This document shows positions 17,044-26,161 of a DNA stretch of 64,000 nucleotides, in pieces (position 1 is the first letter of the stretch; every line of letters starts with the position of its first letter). The stretch lies in NCBI RefSeq assembly GCF_000263735.1, contig NC_017946.1:723348-787347 (forward strand), in the 5' to 3' direction. Below the pieces are notes generated by a model. The model saw only the letters and a list, made by a program, of their open reading frames with translations, was not told the origin of the DNA and made no database searches. This stretch comes from Pyrococcus sp. ST04. GTDB lineage: Archaea > Methanobacteriota_B > Thermococci > Thermococcales > Thermococcaceae. A program made the position numbers and the translations under genes.

Positions 17044-18009
17044 ATGAAGCTTATAAAAAACTTTCCTCCTAGCCTTTTCGCAAGCGTTATGGGAACTGGA
17101 GCCCTTGCAATTACGAGCAAAATGCTCTCAAAAGATTTTCAACAGCTAGAAGTGGTATCAAAAGCTCTTACTTACCTAAACCTAGCACTCTTTTTAGTTC
17201 TCCTAATTCCATGGGTAGCAAGATGGGTTCTCTATAAAGAGGATGCCCTAAAAGACTTAAGACATCCTGTAGTTTCTCATTTTTATGGAACAATAGCGAT
17301 AGCAATGCTGATACTCTCTGCCGACCTTAGAATAGTTCTCAATTTGAAATCAGCTTATTACCTGTGGATTGCAGGAGTTATCATGACCATCGTATTTTCC
17401 CTTCTAATACCATACATAATGTTTACCGAGGAAGAGGTTAACATAAAAGCAATTGGACCAGCATGGTTTATTCCGCCAGTTGGGCTTATAGTTATTCCAA
17501 TGACATGTCTCTACCCAAGAAGTGGCTTAATTGAGATGTTACTCTACTTCTCATGGAGCTCAGGCTTTTTCTTATACTTGGCGTTATTTTCCATAGTCAT
17601 GCTTAGGTTCATAAGACACGAACCTCTACCATGTGGCTTGGCACCTTCTATCTGGATAAACCTTGGTCCTATCGGGGCTGGAACTGCATCTCTCTTGGCA
17701 CTTTTGAACGGTGAATTAAAACTTCTTGGGGCTCTTCTCTGGGGTTTTGGAGTTTGGTGGCTCATAATGGCAATATTGCTAACTCTCTACTATCTCAGAA
17801 GGCTATCCCTCCCCTACAGTATCGCATGGTGGGCTTTCATCTTCCCATTAGGTGCTTACACTTCCGCAACGCTTAAAGTTGCTTCAATAACTGGAAATAT
17901 TTTGATAAAAGAGTTTGGGATGGTTTTATATCTCCTTTTGTGGGCGTTGTGGATCATAACCTCTATAAGGAGCATAGTACATCTGGGAAAGATTATTGCA
18001 GGCGACTAA
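17044..18009 (+). CDS. TDT family transporter (TehA/Mae1/SLAC1-like)
   Basis: 321 residues from the ATG at 17044, preceded by CAGGTGAGAAG; an in-frame ATG at 17020 lacks a ribosome site. About ten hydrophobic helices are seen. The start KNFPPSLFASVMGTGALAITS and the later region NLGPIGAGTASLLAL are typical of the TDT family, which includes tellurite-resistance TehA, malate permease Mae1 and the SLAC1 anion channel. The transported anion here is unknown. It is a single gene. Confidence 0.85.
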   Translation: MKLIKNFPPSLFASVMGTGALAITSKMLSKDFQQLEVVSKALTYLNLALFLVLLIPWVARWVLYKEDALKDLRHPVVSHFYGTIAIAMLILSADLRIVLNLKSAYYLWIAGVIMTIVFSLLIPYIMFTEEEVNIKAIGPAWFIPPVGLIVIPMTCLYPRSGLIEMLLYFSWSSGFFLYLALFSIVMLRFIRHEPLPCGLAPSIWINLGPIGAGTASLLALLNGELKLLGALLWGFGVWWLIMAILLTLYYLRRLSLPYSIAWWAFIFPLGAYTSATLKVASITGNILIKEFGMVLYLLLWALWIITSIRSIVHLGKIIAGD

Positions 18010-18163
18010 CATCCCCCAAGGGCTTTCAAAAGAAAAGTAACTTTCCCTTTCTCCCACTTTATTAATACTTCTTAAAACTAATTAAAACTAAGTTAAGTAA
18101 GTTTGATAAGAGTAGGGAAAGACTTAATTTAAATTAGGTAATCATCTAAATGGTGAGATAGCC

Positions 18164-19186
18164 ATGGAAAGAGTTGTGCAAATCCTAAAGGAAATCCTAG
18201 AAATACCTTCCCCAACGGGTTATACTAAAGAGATAATGGCATACCTAGAGAAATTTATGAAGGAAAACAACGTGAACTACCATTTTACTAACAAGGGGGC
18301 GTTGATAGCTGGAAATCATCCCAGACCTGAGCTCGTTGTGATAACCCACGTGGACACGTTAGGGGCAATGGTTAAGGAAATACTTCCAGATGGGCATATA
18401 GCATTCTCAAGAATAGGGGGGTTAGTTCTACCTGTATTTGAGGGGGAGTATTGCACGATAATAACGAGGAAAGGGAGAAAGTTCAGAGGAACATTATTAC
18501 TTAAAAACCCAAGTGCTCACGTGAATAAAGAGGTTGGAAAGAAGGAGAGAAAGGAAGAAAACATGTATATAAGGCTGGATGAGCTGGTAGAGAAAAAGGA
18601 TGACACAGAAAAACTCGGAATAAGACCTGGAGACTTCATAGCGTTTGATCCAAAATTTGAGTACGTTAACGGCTTCATAAAGGCCCACTTCTTGGACGAT
18701 AAGGCAAGTGTTGCCGTAGTTCTTGACCTTATCTTAGATCTAAAGGATAAGCTTGACAATATCCCCGTGGCGTTCTTCTTTTCACCGTATGAGGAAGTTG
18801 GACATGGAGGCTCAGCTGGCTACCCGAAGTCGACAAAAGAGTTACTAGTCGTTGATATGGGGGTGGTTGGAGAGGGCGTTTACGGGAGAGAAACCGCAGT
18901 TTCTATAGCAGCTAAAGACTCCACAGGACCTTATGACTACGACATGACTACCCGGTTAATAGAGCTTGCTGAAGATAAGGGAATTCCCTACGTGGTTGAT
19001 GTATTCCCATACTACGGTTCAGATGGCTCGGCGGCATTGAGGGCAGGATGGGACTTTAAGGTGGCTCTCATAGGACCAGGAGTTCATGCGAGTCATGGAA
19101 TGGAAAGGACACATGTGAGAGGACTATACGCTACAAAAGACCTAATAAGGGCTTACATAGAGGATAAGTTTGGAGTTCCGATTTAG
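18164..19186 (+). CDS. M42 family metallo-aminopeptidase
   Basis: 340 residues, typical of the dodecameric M42 (TET-like) peptidases that trim peptides after proteasome action. Two-metal ligands are visible: His/Asp in VITHVDTLG, Asp in FLDDKASVA, the catalytic Glu pair in SPYEEVGHGG, Asp in VVDMG, and His in SHGMERTHVRG. The residue specificity (acidic, leucine or lysine side chains) is not determined. GGTGAGATAGCC gives the ribosome site before ATG. The upstream 154 bp contain a likely TATA element (GACTTAATTTAAATT). Confidence 0.92.
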   Translation: MERVVQILKEILEIPSPTGYTKEIMAYLEKFMKENNVNYHFTNKGALIAGNHPRPELVVITHVDTLGAMVKEILPDGHIAFSRIGGLVLPVFEGEYCTIITRKGRKFRGTLLLKNPSAHVNKEVGKKERKEENMYIRLDELVEKKDDTEKLGIRPGDFIAFDPKFEYVNGFIKAHFLDDKASVAVVLDLILDLKDKLDNIPVAFFFSPYEEVGHGGSAGYPKSTKELLVVDMGVVGEGVYGRETAVSIAAKDSTGPYDYDMTTRLIELAEDKGIPYVVDVFPYYGSDGSAALRAGWDFKVALIGPGVHASHGMERTHVRGLYATKDLIRAYIEDKFGVPI

Positions 19187-19633
19187 TTAGTCACAGAATG
19201 TCTCTATTATCCTCTGTATTATTTTACTTGTTTTAGCCCTATCTGCCTTATACAAATAAGGAAGCCTGATGACCTCGACATTTAACCCTTCCTTCTTAAG
19301 CTTCTTTTTCAAATCTTCACAGCTGAAGTCTTGATCAGGGCCAAGGGCTATTATGTCGGGTTTGAGCCGTTTTATCGTCTCTAAACTGACCTCACCGGGT
19401 TCTCCAATTACAACGTCATCAACATACTTTATGGCCCTAAGGACTTCTGCCCTATCTTCTGCGGGATTTATTGGAGGTCTCCCCTTCCTTCTCTTCACGG
19501 TTTCATCGTGGGCGACTATAACTATAAGCTCATCACCAAGCTCCTTGGCCATCTTTAGAAAGTGAATATGACCAACGTGGATTATATCAAAAACTCCTCC
19601 AACCACCACCCTTATCTTGCGGTTATTTCCCAT
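19187..19633 (-). CDS. ribL: FAD synthetase RibL-type cytidylyltransferase
   Basis: 148 residues, a nucleotidyltransferase with the HxGH signature ([12 protein letters not shown]) and the KMSKS-equivalent near the C-terminus ([13 protein letters not shown]). The sequence follows archaeal FAD synthase RibL, which adenylates FMN. The conserved cysteine region near the end (IETFCD) was noted in the methanogen enzyme (from memory). It overlaps the upstream PUA-domain gene by 22 bp, so they are co-transcribed. Confidence 0.85.
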   Translation of the reverse strand: MGNNRKIRVVVGGVFDIIHVGHIHFLKMAKELGDELIVIVAHDETVKRRKGRPPINPAEDRAEVLRAIKYVDDVVIGEPGEVSLETIKRLKPDIIALGPDQDFSCEDLKKKLKKEGLNVEVIRLPYLYKADRAKTSKIIQRIIETFCD

Positions 19634-20130
19634 ATTTTATCCCTCGCATGATGGATTACCTTAACAGCCTTGCCCCTGTTTTTCTCTTTCATGGCTTTCC
19701 CGCTCATAAGAGCTATTCCTATCGCCAGCGGTCTTCCATAATTTTCCTCAATTATGAAAACAAAGTCTCCTTCTTTTATATTCTCGTCTGCATCAACTAT
19801 TCCTGGGGCCATTACATCGGCTCCATTAAGTATGTGGGGAACGGCCCCTTCATCAACAACAACTCTTCTTGGCCACTTCTTTAAGTCTTCCTCGTCCGAA
19901 AGATTATACAGGGCTATGACAAGGGGAAATATAAGGTCTTTCCTCCTTATAAACATAGGCCTGTCATTGACAAGAATTATTTCAGTAGTTTTATCAAATT
20001 CTGCAACTTTCACGTCATCCTTCTTTTTGAGCATCTTCTGAGCTATCTCCTCACCGAACATTTCACCTAGTTGCCGTATTATTGCCTTAACTTCCTTCTT
20101 GCTCAATGGATGCTTAATCCTCAACTCCAT
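19612..20130 (-). CDS. PUA domain RNA-binding protein
   Basis: 172 residues. The N-terminal ~70 residues form a pre-PUA domain and the rest is a PUA domain ([33 protein letters not shown], ending with [12 protein letters not shown]). The architecture matches the archaeal relatives of MCT-1 and the Tma20 family that contact ribosomal or transfer RNA. Specific target unknown. It is the first gene of the pair with ribL. Confidence 0.88.
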   Translation of the reverse strand: MELRIKHPLSKKEVKAIIRQLGEMFGEEIAQKMLKKKDDVKVAEFDKTTEIILVNDRPMFIRRKDLIFPLVIALYNLSDEEDLKKWPRRVVVDEGAVPHILNGADVMAPGIVDADENIKEGDFVFIIEENYGRPLAIGIALMSGKAMKEKNRGKAVKVIHHARDKIWEITAR

Positions 20131-20148
20131 TTTCCATCCCCTTTAAAT

Positions 20149-20772
20149 TTAATTGACAATCTCCTCGTACAACTTTCTAGCGGCGTCCCTTGGATTTTCG
20201 GCATTGTATATGGATCTTCCAACAATTATATAATCAGCCCCAGCCTCCATAGCCTCTTTGGCCTTTCCTCCCTGCGCTCCTATTCCTGGTGTTAGAATCT
20301 TTATACTCCTCTTTAATTTTCCTCTGATGTACCTAATCCTCTCAGGTCTTGTACCCGGAGCTATAACACCAAAAGGCTCAACTTCATTTGCCATTTCTAT
20401 AAATTTATCTGTTAAGGGGTTTATGAACTCTAACGCACCAGGATGGCTCATTTCAACGATCATTATTATTTGGCCAAGCTCTTTGACCGCAAGAACGCTA
20501 TCCTTTCCAACGAAAGAATGAACTATGACATAATCGGCACCGGCTCCATAAATCTTCCTCGCTACAAGCCTGTTTGTGTTTGGAATGTCTGCGAGCTTTA
20601 AATCCGCTATTATCGGAAGACCTATCCCATCTTTTAATTCCCTTATTATGCTTATGCCACTTCCTATTATCAGAGGCCAGTTGACTTTGATCATTGATAT
20701 ATAATCCTTAACTTCCTTAGCAATTTTTATCGCTCTTTCCCTTTCATAGACATCTAAGGCGAGAATTATCAC
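20149..20772 (-). CDS. pyrF: Orotidine 5'-phosphate decarboxylase
   Basis: 207 residues, the archaeal length. It converts OMP to UMP in pyrimidine synthesis. Catalytic residues are visible: Asp in LALDVYERE, Lys in IKVNWPLII, and the DxKxxD motif DLKLADIPNTN; the phosphate loop near GADYIIVGRSIY is intact. The start overlaps the stop of the upstream HTH gene (ATGA, 20769-20772). Confidence 0.96.
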   Translation of the reverse strand: MIILALDVYERERAIKIAKEVKDYISMIKVNWPLIIGSGISIIRELKDGIGLPIIADLKLADIPNTNRLVARKIYGAGADYVIVHSFVGKDSVLAVKELGQIIMIVEMSHPGALEFINPLTDKFIEMANEVEPFGVIAPGTRPERIRYIRGKLKRSIKILTPGIGAQGGKAKEAMEAGADYIIVGRSIYNAENPRDAARKLYEEIVN

Positions 20773-21374
20773 TTGATCACCTCCATTAACTCCTGAGGAA
20801 TACTGTCTTCTTTCATGACGAGTGCTACATGAATAGCTGCTCTCAAGGCCTTTCCGGGGCTGTCTGCCCAGGCTATTACAATGGCATCTCCTTCTTTATA
20901 ATAACCTGAAAGCTTCTCAACTATTTCTGGATATGTTTCTTTGAGCGGCCTCAGATCCTCGGGAAACACAATATCCCCGTCCTTCACTATCAGTATCATG
21001 GCTCCTTTAGCATCAAATCTTATAGCTTCGTCCCTGAGCTCTATTGATTTAAACTCACCTGGATTTTTCACAACAACGGCGAACGCTGGAAAATTCTCCA
21101 CTTTGATTTCTATCGGCTCAGAAAATAACTCCTCAAGCTTGCCCTTGAGTTCCATACCTTCTTCAGTTAAGAAATGCCCTCTCTGTCTTGACTTTATGAG
21201 TCCAAGCTGAGTGAGCTTCCTTAAGAGGGTTCTTATAGTTCCCTCCCCCAGTTCTAACTTTTCTGCCATTTGCTTTCTTCCAACTGGATCCTTAAGCATG
21301 AATATTACTGCAAAGGCATCTTCAAGGGTGTATTCGGGGTATGCCCCCCGCCTCCGTTCCACTCTCACCACCAA
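20769..21374 (-). CDS. HTH regulator with DUF4443-like domain
   Basis: 201 residues. The N-terminal ~80 residues are a winged HTH (EDAFAVIFMLKDPVGRKQMAEKLELGEGTIRTLLRKLTQLGLI). The C-terminal part (FPAFAVVVKNPGEFKSIELRDEAIRFDAKGAMILIVKDG) is a ligand-type domain resembling DUF4443, an assignment from memory. It is directly coupled to pyrF by ATGA overlap, which suggests a link with pyrimidine supply, but no experiment is known to me. A TATA-like GTTAAACTTTATTTAG lies upstream on the minus strand. Confidence 0.72.
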   Translation of the reverse strand: MVVRVERRRGAYPEYTLEDAFAVIFMLKDPVGRKQMAEKLELGEGTIRTLLRKLTQLGLIKSRQRGHFLTEEGMELKGKLEELFSEPIEIKVENFPAFAVVVKNPGEFKSIELRDEAIRFDAKGAMILIVKDGDIVFPEDLRPLKETYPEIVEKLSGYYKEGDAIVIAWADSPGKALRAAIHVALVMKEDSIPQELMEVIK

Positions 21375-21481
21375 ATCAAAACTTTGCTTGGAAACTAAAT
21401 AAAGTTTAACCTAGGGCCCAGAAACCTTTAAAAGGAGGTAAAAGAGAATTCAAAAAAGAACACTTCTGGAGGTGTTAGAAG

Positions 21482-22531
21482 ATGAAAGAGATAGTAGAGA
21501 GGGTTAAAGCCAAAACAAAGATACCAGTTTATGAGAGAAGCGTAGAAAACGTATTGTCTGCCATTTTAGCGAGCAGTGATATCTGGAGAATAGTCGACCT
21601 CAGTGAAGAACCTCTTCCTCTCGTCGTTGCAATCCTAGAAGCTTTAAATGAGCTGGGTTATGTTGACTTTAAGGATGGAGTCAAGCTAACAGAAAAGGGA
21701 GAAAATCTTATAGCAGAGTACGGAATTGGGAAGAGGTACGATTACACATGCCCACACTGCCAAGGTAAAACAGTTGATCTCCAAGCCTTTGCTGACCTAT
21801 TGGAGCAATTCAGAGAAATCGTAAAGGACAGGCCAGAACCAGTCCATGAATATGACCAGGCTTATGTGACCCCTGAAACGACCGTAGCAAGGGTTATACT
21901 AATGCACACGAGAGGAGATCTAGAGAACAAAGAAGTTTTTGTTCTTGGCGATGACGACTTAACGAGTGTTGCCCTAATGCTATCAGGTTTACCAAAGAGA
22001 ATAGCCGTTCTCGACATAGACGAGAGGCTAATCAAGTTCATAGAAAAAGTTGCCGATGAGATTGGGTACAATGACATCGAAATATTCACCTTTGACCTGA
22101 GAAAGCCCTTGCCGGATTATGCTCTTCACAAGTTTGACACCTTCATAACGGATCCTCCAGAAACCGTTAAGGCAATAAGAGCCTTCGTTGGAAGAGGAAT
22201 AGCAACACTCAAAGGTCCAAGATGTGCCGGATACTTTGGAATTACTAGGAGAGAAAGCTCTCTAGACAAGTGGAGGGAAATTCAGAAGTTGTTGATAAAT
22301 GAGTTCAATGTTGTTATAACAGACATAATAAGGAACTTCAACGAATACGTAAACTGGGGATACGCTGAAGAGACTAGAGCTTGGAAGCTCATCCCAATTA
22401 AGAAGCTCCCAGAGTATAACTGGTACAAGAGCTATATGTTCAGGATTGAGACATTAGAGGGCTCAAGAGGATACGAAGAGGAAATAACTGATGAGGATAT
22501 TTACAACGATGAAGAGGCATCAACAACATGA
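21482..22531 (+). CDS. bpsA: N4-bis(aminopropyl)spermidine synthase (branched polyamine synthase)
   Basis: 349 residues. BpsA adds two aminopropyl groups to spermidine, making the branched polyamine that stabilises nucleic acids in hyperthermophiles. It has an N-terminal winged-helix-like region, a CPHC pair, then a Rossmann domain with the motif FVLGDDDLTSVAL and DIDERLI, and the acidic FITDPPET site. The tail is acidic. GGAGGTG precedes the ATG, and AACCTTTAAAAGG near 21424-21435 is a likely TATA box. Single-gene unit. Confidence 0.93.
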   Translation: MKEIVERVKAKTKIPVYERSVENVLSAILASSDIWRIVDLSEEPLPLVVAILEALNELGYVDFKDGVKLTEKGENLIAEYGIGKRYDYTCPHCQGKTVDLQAFADLLEQFREIVKDRPEPVHEYDQAYVTPETTVARVILMHTRGDLENKEVFVLGDDDLTSVALMLSGLPKRIAVLDIDERLIKFIEKVADEIGYNDIEIFTFDLRKPLPDYALHKFDTFITDPPETVKAIRAFVGRGIATLKGPRCAGYFGITRRESSLDKWREIQKLLINEFNVVITDIIRNFNEYVNWGYAEETRAWKLIPIKKLPEYNWYKSYMFRIETLEGSRGYEEEITDEDIYNDEEASTT

Positions 22532-22594
22532 TATTTCCACTTTCTTCCTTATACTTTGCTTTATGTAAAAAAAGTATAAGAGAAGAAAACTGCT

Positions 22595-25500
22595 TCACTT
22601 GATAATAACTTCGGCAAAGTTCGTGAACTCATCGAAATCCGTCCACTCATTGTCACTGTCGTGAAGTGCTGGTTGGTCTGGAAGTGCGTCTACAGCTGAA
22701 TCCCCAATCCCTTGCCCTGTTATGTATGCGACTATGTAAATCTTCTCTGGCTTTCCACCGAGAACCTTCCATGGTATTGCTATTTCAAGTGTTTGCAGTC
22801 CGTCATCTCCACCACTGTAGGCATAGAATGCATACTTATCAAGCTTAAGATACTCCCAAGTTCCATTTCTCCAGATAGCTAAGTTGGCAGATGTTATATT
22901 GTTAGTACCTGGGCTTCCGAAGAACTCTCCATTCCAGAATAGGTATATCTGTGCATCTATTCCTCTCGTGAAGTCGATGTTCCTTCCCCATGCGTCTCCT
23001 CCGGTGGTATAGCCACCTTCCTTATAATCAAGGGAAATTCCGTAGGCTATTCTCCATGAAGCCTTGTTATTAGTCCTTAAAGCCAGATACAAGAAGTTGT
23101 CGTCGTAGTCTACATAAAGAGCTTTTAGATCGGCGCCTTCTTGTCCAAATCCAGTAGTATCCTCCACAAGTGGCTTTACACTCCAATCTGTTAAGTTGCC
23201 ATCAATGTTCTTCTTTAACTCCTTCTTTAACTCCTGCATTTCTCTAGCCCATTCCAGTTCTTTAGAAGTTATAATCTCTATTATCCGTTGAAGCTTGGCG
23301 TTTATCCTAATAAGGCCCGTATATGCCCTGTATATCTTAACAGCAGTTGATATTGTGAATTTTCCTGAATTAACATCTCTTACTGCCTCATTGTATAATC
23401 TCTCGAGCTCGTAAACTTTTGAAGTGAGCTCTTCGATTTCTTTGGTAAACTCTGCGGGAACACTTAATGAGCTGAGGTTTTGGAGAAGTATAGAGTACTT
23501 GGCATACTCTGTCTGGAACCTAGATAGTCCATAGTACCTTGCAACATCCATAAATGCGTTAACGTTTCTCCTTCTCTCCTCAGCTAACCTCTCTTCAAGG
23601 TAGTTAATTACTTCCCCTCTCTCGACCCCAGCATTAAAAGTTATCTTTATGTAATAGTCAGGTATGTTATCTTTAAGTTCCTCTTCTGTTGAGGCTTCTG
23701 AAATTGTATCCACAATGTCGCTTATATCGTCGTTTGCAAAGGGATCTCCAAAGTTCCAAACTGCAGGACCATAGCTAAATGCTGTTGCAACCTGTAACTT
23801 GATAGTTTCTGAATTGTTTATTGCGGATAATGGAATCCTTATCTCTATCGTGTTCATATCTAAGTTAATTCCGACGATTGCATCACTGACTTGTATTATG
23901 TTCCCGTCTGAATCTAGTATGTAGAATAATGAAGATTTTGACGAACCTGGTCCTGCAACTACCTCCTTCTCCCCAGAATATTCACTACTGGCAAGATTTA
24001 CGACAATCTGAATATCCCACGGAATTATCGTCTTAGTATCCATGTCTCCAGCGAACCAATATACACCACCGGCTTTGTAGTCTATTGGAATCGCAACAAA
24101 TGTTGCCCCGTTGTCTCCAATCTTTATATTGCTCATATTTTCAAACATTAGTAGGAAGTATACGTACTTCTCGTCTTTTGTCACTCCAAACTCAACTAGG
24201 TCTGAATGTTCAGAACTCTTCCCGGGAAGGTACGGATCTTTATCTTTTCTTTGATCTCCAACTGCATCCTTCCAGATGAAGTATCCACTAGTAACTTCGT
24301 AGGAATTATCAGTTAAAGAAACCTTTGGCCAATCATCTGGATTTCCATCCACATCTACCTTTCCAACCCAGACAACGCTCACGTCTAAACTGTATTCGTT
24401 ATTGTTTTCATTGAGTTCTAATACTGAATTCTCTTCATCAACAACGGCCTTTATAGTGTAATCTCCCACACTTGTAGGAGTCCAGTTGAAGGTTATCGTC
24501 TTTTCTTCTCTCGCATCTACGGAAATAGTCCAGTTCTTATAGAGAGTGTTGTTGATGTAAACCTTAACCGTCGTTTCTGAAATTGGAAGATCTCCTAAGT
24601 TTCTAACGTGTACAGAGTACTCCGCCTCCCTATTCACCCCGACAACAGTTGGGCCTGAGATGGTAACTGTAAGATCAGGGAATTCAAATGTCGTCGCTAG
24701 CATACTAAACACATCTTCATCTGTCCACTCACTCCCGATGTTCGAGTAATCAATAGCTGGATCATAGGGAGCAGTGTCAACGGCGCTACTCCCATCACCT
24801 CCGGTAACCCAGGCTATAATGGCAAACCTTTCTTTGAAGCCACCGAGAGCGCTCCAGGGTATCTTTATCTCTAGTGTTTGTAGCCCCGTAGTAGTATCGC
24901 CAGTATAGGCAAATTCTCCGCCAACTTCGCTTATACTCTTGTAATCCCATCCCTCACCAGTCCAAGTTATGAAATTATCGGCCGTTATTCCAGAAGATCC
25001 GCTCCACCAGAAGTAAATCTCATAATCTATGGCAAATCCAGAGAATGTTATTTTCCTTCCCCAAGCGTCTGTCTCCCCGACAGCGCTACTATATCCATTG
25101 TCACTTCCTGGATCTACGTCAATTCCAATTCCATATGCAACGTCCCAACTCTGAGAATTATTTGTTCTTATCGCGATGTACAAGTAATCCGCATCCCAGG
25201 AAACATATAGTGCCTCTATATCTGCTCCGGGGAGCCCACTTGGTAGTGAGGGAATCTTCTCATTTTCTGTCCAATCACTAAGATCTCCGTCAATGACTTT
25301 TGAAGATACTGAAACGACAGCTAAGTTAGTAAACGTATCGTCATCAGTCCACTCGCTTCCTATGTTGGAATAATCTATGGTAGGATCCACGGGAAGTGAG
25401 TCAACGGCACTACTACCATCTCCCCCGGCAATCCATGCAATGATGCCAATTTTTTCAGGTTTCTCACCAAAAGCACTCCAAGGAATTCTTATTTCTAGAG

Positions 25501-26011
25501 TCTGCAATCCATTACTCGAATCTCCCGAATATGCAAATTCTCCGCCAACTTCGCTTATACTCTTGTAATCCCATCCCTCACCAGTCCAAGTTATGAAATT
25601 ATCGGCCGTTATTCCAGAAGATCCGCTCCACCAGAAGTAAATCTCGTAGTCGATTCCAAAATTATTCCCAAACGATATTTTCCTTCCCCAGGCGTCACTT
25701 GTTCCCTTGTATCCAGTCCCTGCACCTGGGTCTATGTCAATTCCAATTCCATATGCAACATCCCAACTCTGAGAATTATTAGTCTTAATTGCTATGTAGA
25801 GATAGTTCTCATCCCATGCAATGTAGAGCTTATCCAAATTGGCTCCTGCTAATCCTGAATCTTTCCCTATTGCAACAACATCAGCTTTTAGCCATTCCGT
25901 TAAGCTACTGTCTATTGTCTTTGTTCCATACATTGCAGCCACTGGTTGAAATACTGAGAATATCATAACAAGCACAAGTGAAATCCCAATTGTCCAACGC
26001 ACTACACCCAA
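22595..26011 (-). CDS. Large secreted multidomain protein with repeated CBM9/DOMON-like domains
   Basis: 1138 residues starting at a TTG, supported by GAGGTGAT about 5 bases upstream; a GTG at 26002 is an alternative. A signal peptide (TIGISLVLVMIFSVFQPVAA) leads. Two tandem ~208-residue domains (about 31-240 and 240-450; each with LYIAW/LYVSWD, YLYIAI, WGRKI, IEIRIPWSA-like blocks) resemble CBM9/DOMON beta-sandwiches. A CARDB-like domain follows (about 455-555, TVTISGPTVVGVNREAEY), then a larger DOMON-like domain (555-815), a helical region (about 815-940, rich in Glu/Arg/Leu), and a third copy of the short domain at the end. No catalytic domain, membrane anchor or sorting signal is seen. 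Probably a cell-surface or extracellular sugar-binding or scaffold protein. Confidence 0.85.
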   Translation of the reverse strand: MGVVRWTIGISLVLVMIFSVFQPVAAMYGTKTIDSSLTEWLKADVVAIGKDSGLAGANLDKLYIAWDENYLYIAIKTNNSQSWDVAYGIGIDIDPGAGTGYKGTSDAWGRKISFGNNFGIDYEIYFWWSGSSGITADNFITWTGEGWDYKSISEVGGEFAYSGDSSNGLQTLEIRIPWSAFGEKPEKIGIIAWIAGGDGSSAVDSLPVDPTIDYSNIGSEWTDDDTFTNLAVVSVSSKVIDGDLSDWTENEKIPSLPSGLPGADIEALYVSWDADYLYIAIRTNNSQSWDVAYGIGIDVDPGSDNGYSSAVGETDAWGRKITFSGFAIDYEIYFWWSGSSGITADNFITWTGEGWDYKSISEVGGEFAYTGDTTTGLQTLEIKIPWSALGGFKERFAIIAWVTGGDGSSAVDTAPYDPAIDYSNIGSEWTDEDVFSMLATTFEFPDLTVTISGPTVVGVNREAEYSVHVRNLGDLPISETTVKVYINNTLYKNWTISVDAREEKTITFNWTPTSVGDYTIKAVVDEENSVLELNENNNEYSLDVSVVWVGKVDVDGNPDDWPKVSLTDNSYEVTSGYFIWKDAVGDQRKDKDPYLPGKSSEHSDLVEFGVTKDEKYVYFLLMFENMSNIKIGDNGATFVAIPIDYKAGGVYWFAGDMDTKTIIPWDIQIVVNLASSEYSGEKEVVAGPGSSKSSLFYILDSDGNIIQVSDAIVGINLDMNTIEIRIPLSAINNSETIKLQVATAFSYGPAVWNFGDPFANDDISDIVDTISEASTEEELKDNIPDYYIKITFNAGVERGEVINYLEERLAEERRRNVNAFMDVARYYGLSRFQTEYAKYSILLQNLSSLSVPAEFTKEIEELTSKVYELERLYNEAVRDVNSGKFTISTAVKIYRAYTGLIRINAKLQRIIEIITSKELEWAREMQELKKELKKNIDGNLTDWSVKPLVEDTTGFGQEGADLKALYVDYDDNFLYLALRTNNKASWRIAYGISLDYKEGGYTTGGDAWGRNIDFTRGIDAQIYLFWNGEFFGSPGTNNITSANLAIWRNGTWEYLKLDKYAFYAYSGGDDGLQTLEIAIPWKVLGGKPEKIYIVAYITGQGIGDSAVDALPDQPALHDSDNEWTDFDEFTNFAEVIIK
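24909..25021 (-). repeat. 113-bp direct repeat, copy in domain 2
   Basis: Identical over 113 bp to 25533-25645, 624 bp (208 codons) away. It encodes the same stretch of the two tandem domains of the large secreted protein. Bases outside this block differ much more between the domains. Confidence 0.9.
25533..25645 (-). repeat. 113-bp direct repeat, copy in domain 1
   Basis: Exact partner of 24909-25021 in the same orientation. Exact identity including silent positions points to recent gene conversion between the domains. Confidence 0.9.
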
Positions 26012-26015
26012 AAGT

Positions 26016-26060
26016 AATCACCTCAAGTGATACATTAATTCGCTGGACTTTATATATTTT
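26016..26060 (-). promoter_or_regulatory. Promoter of the secreted protein with glycolytic-motif-like palindrome
   Basis: On the minus strand a TATA box AAATATATAAAG (near 26047-26058) is followed downstream by TATCAC-TTGAG-GTGATT (26016-26032), one base off TATCAC-N5-GTGATA. The second half is also the ribosome site GAGGTGAT, so chance similarity is possible. Confidence 0.45.
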
Positions 26061-26161
26061 ATCTCTGTAAAAACTTTCACTAGAACAACCTAATACTGCA
26101 TTAAAATGAGCATCTACATTTAAGAAAAAACGGAGGGAGAAAATGAAACTTTAAAACTAAT

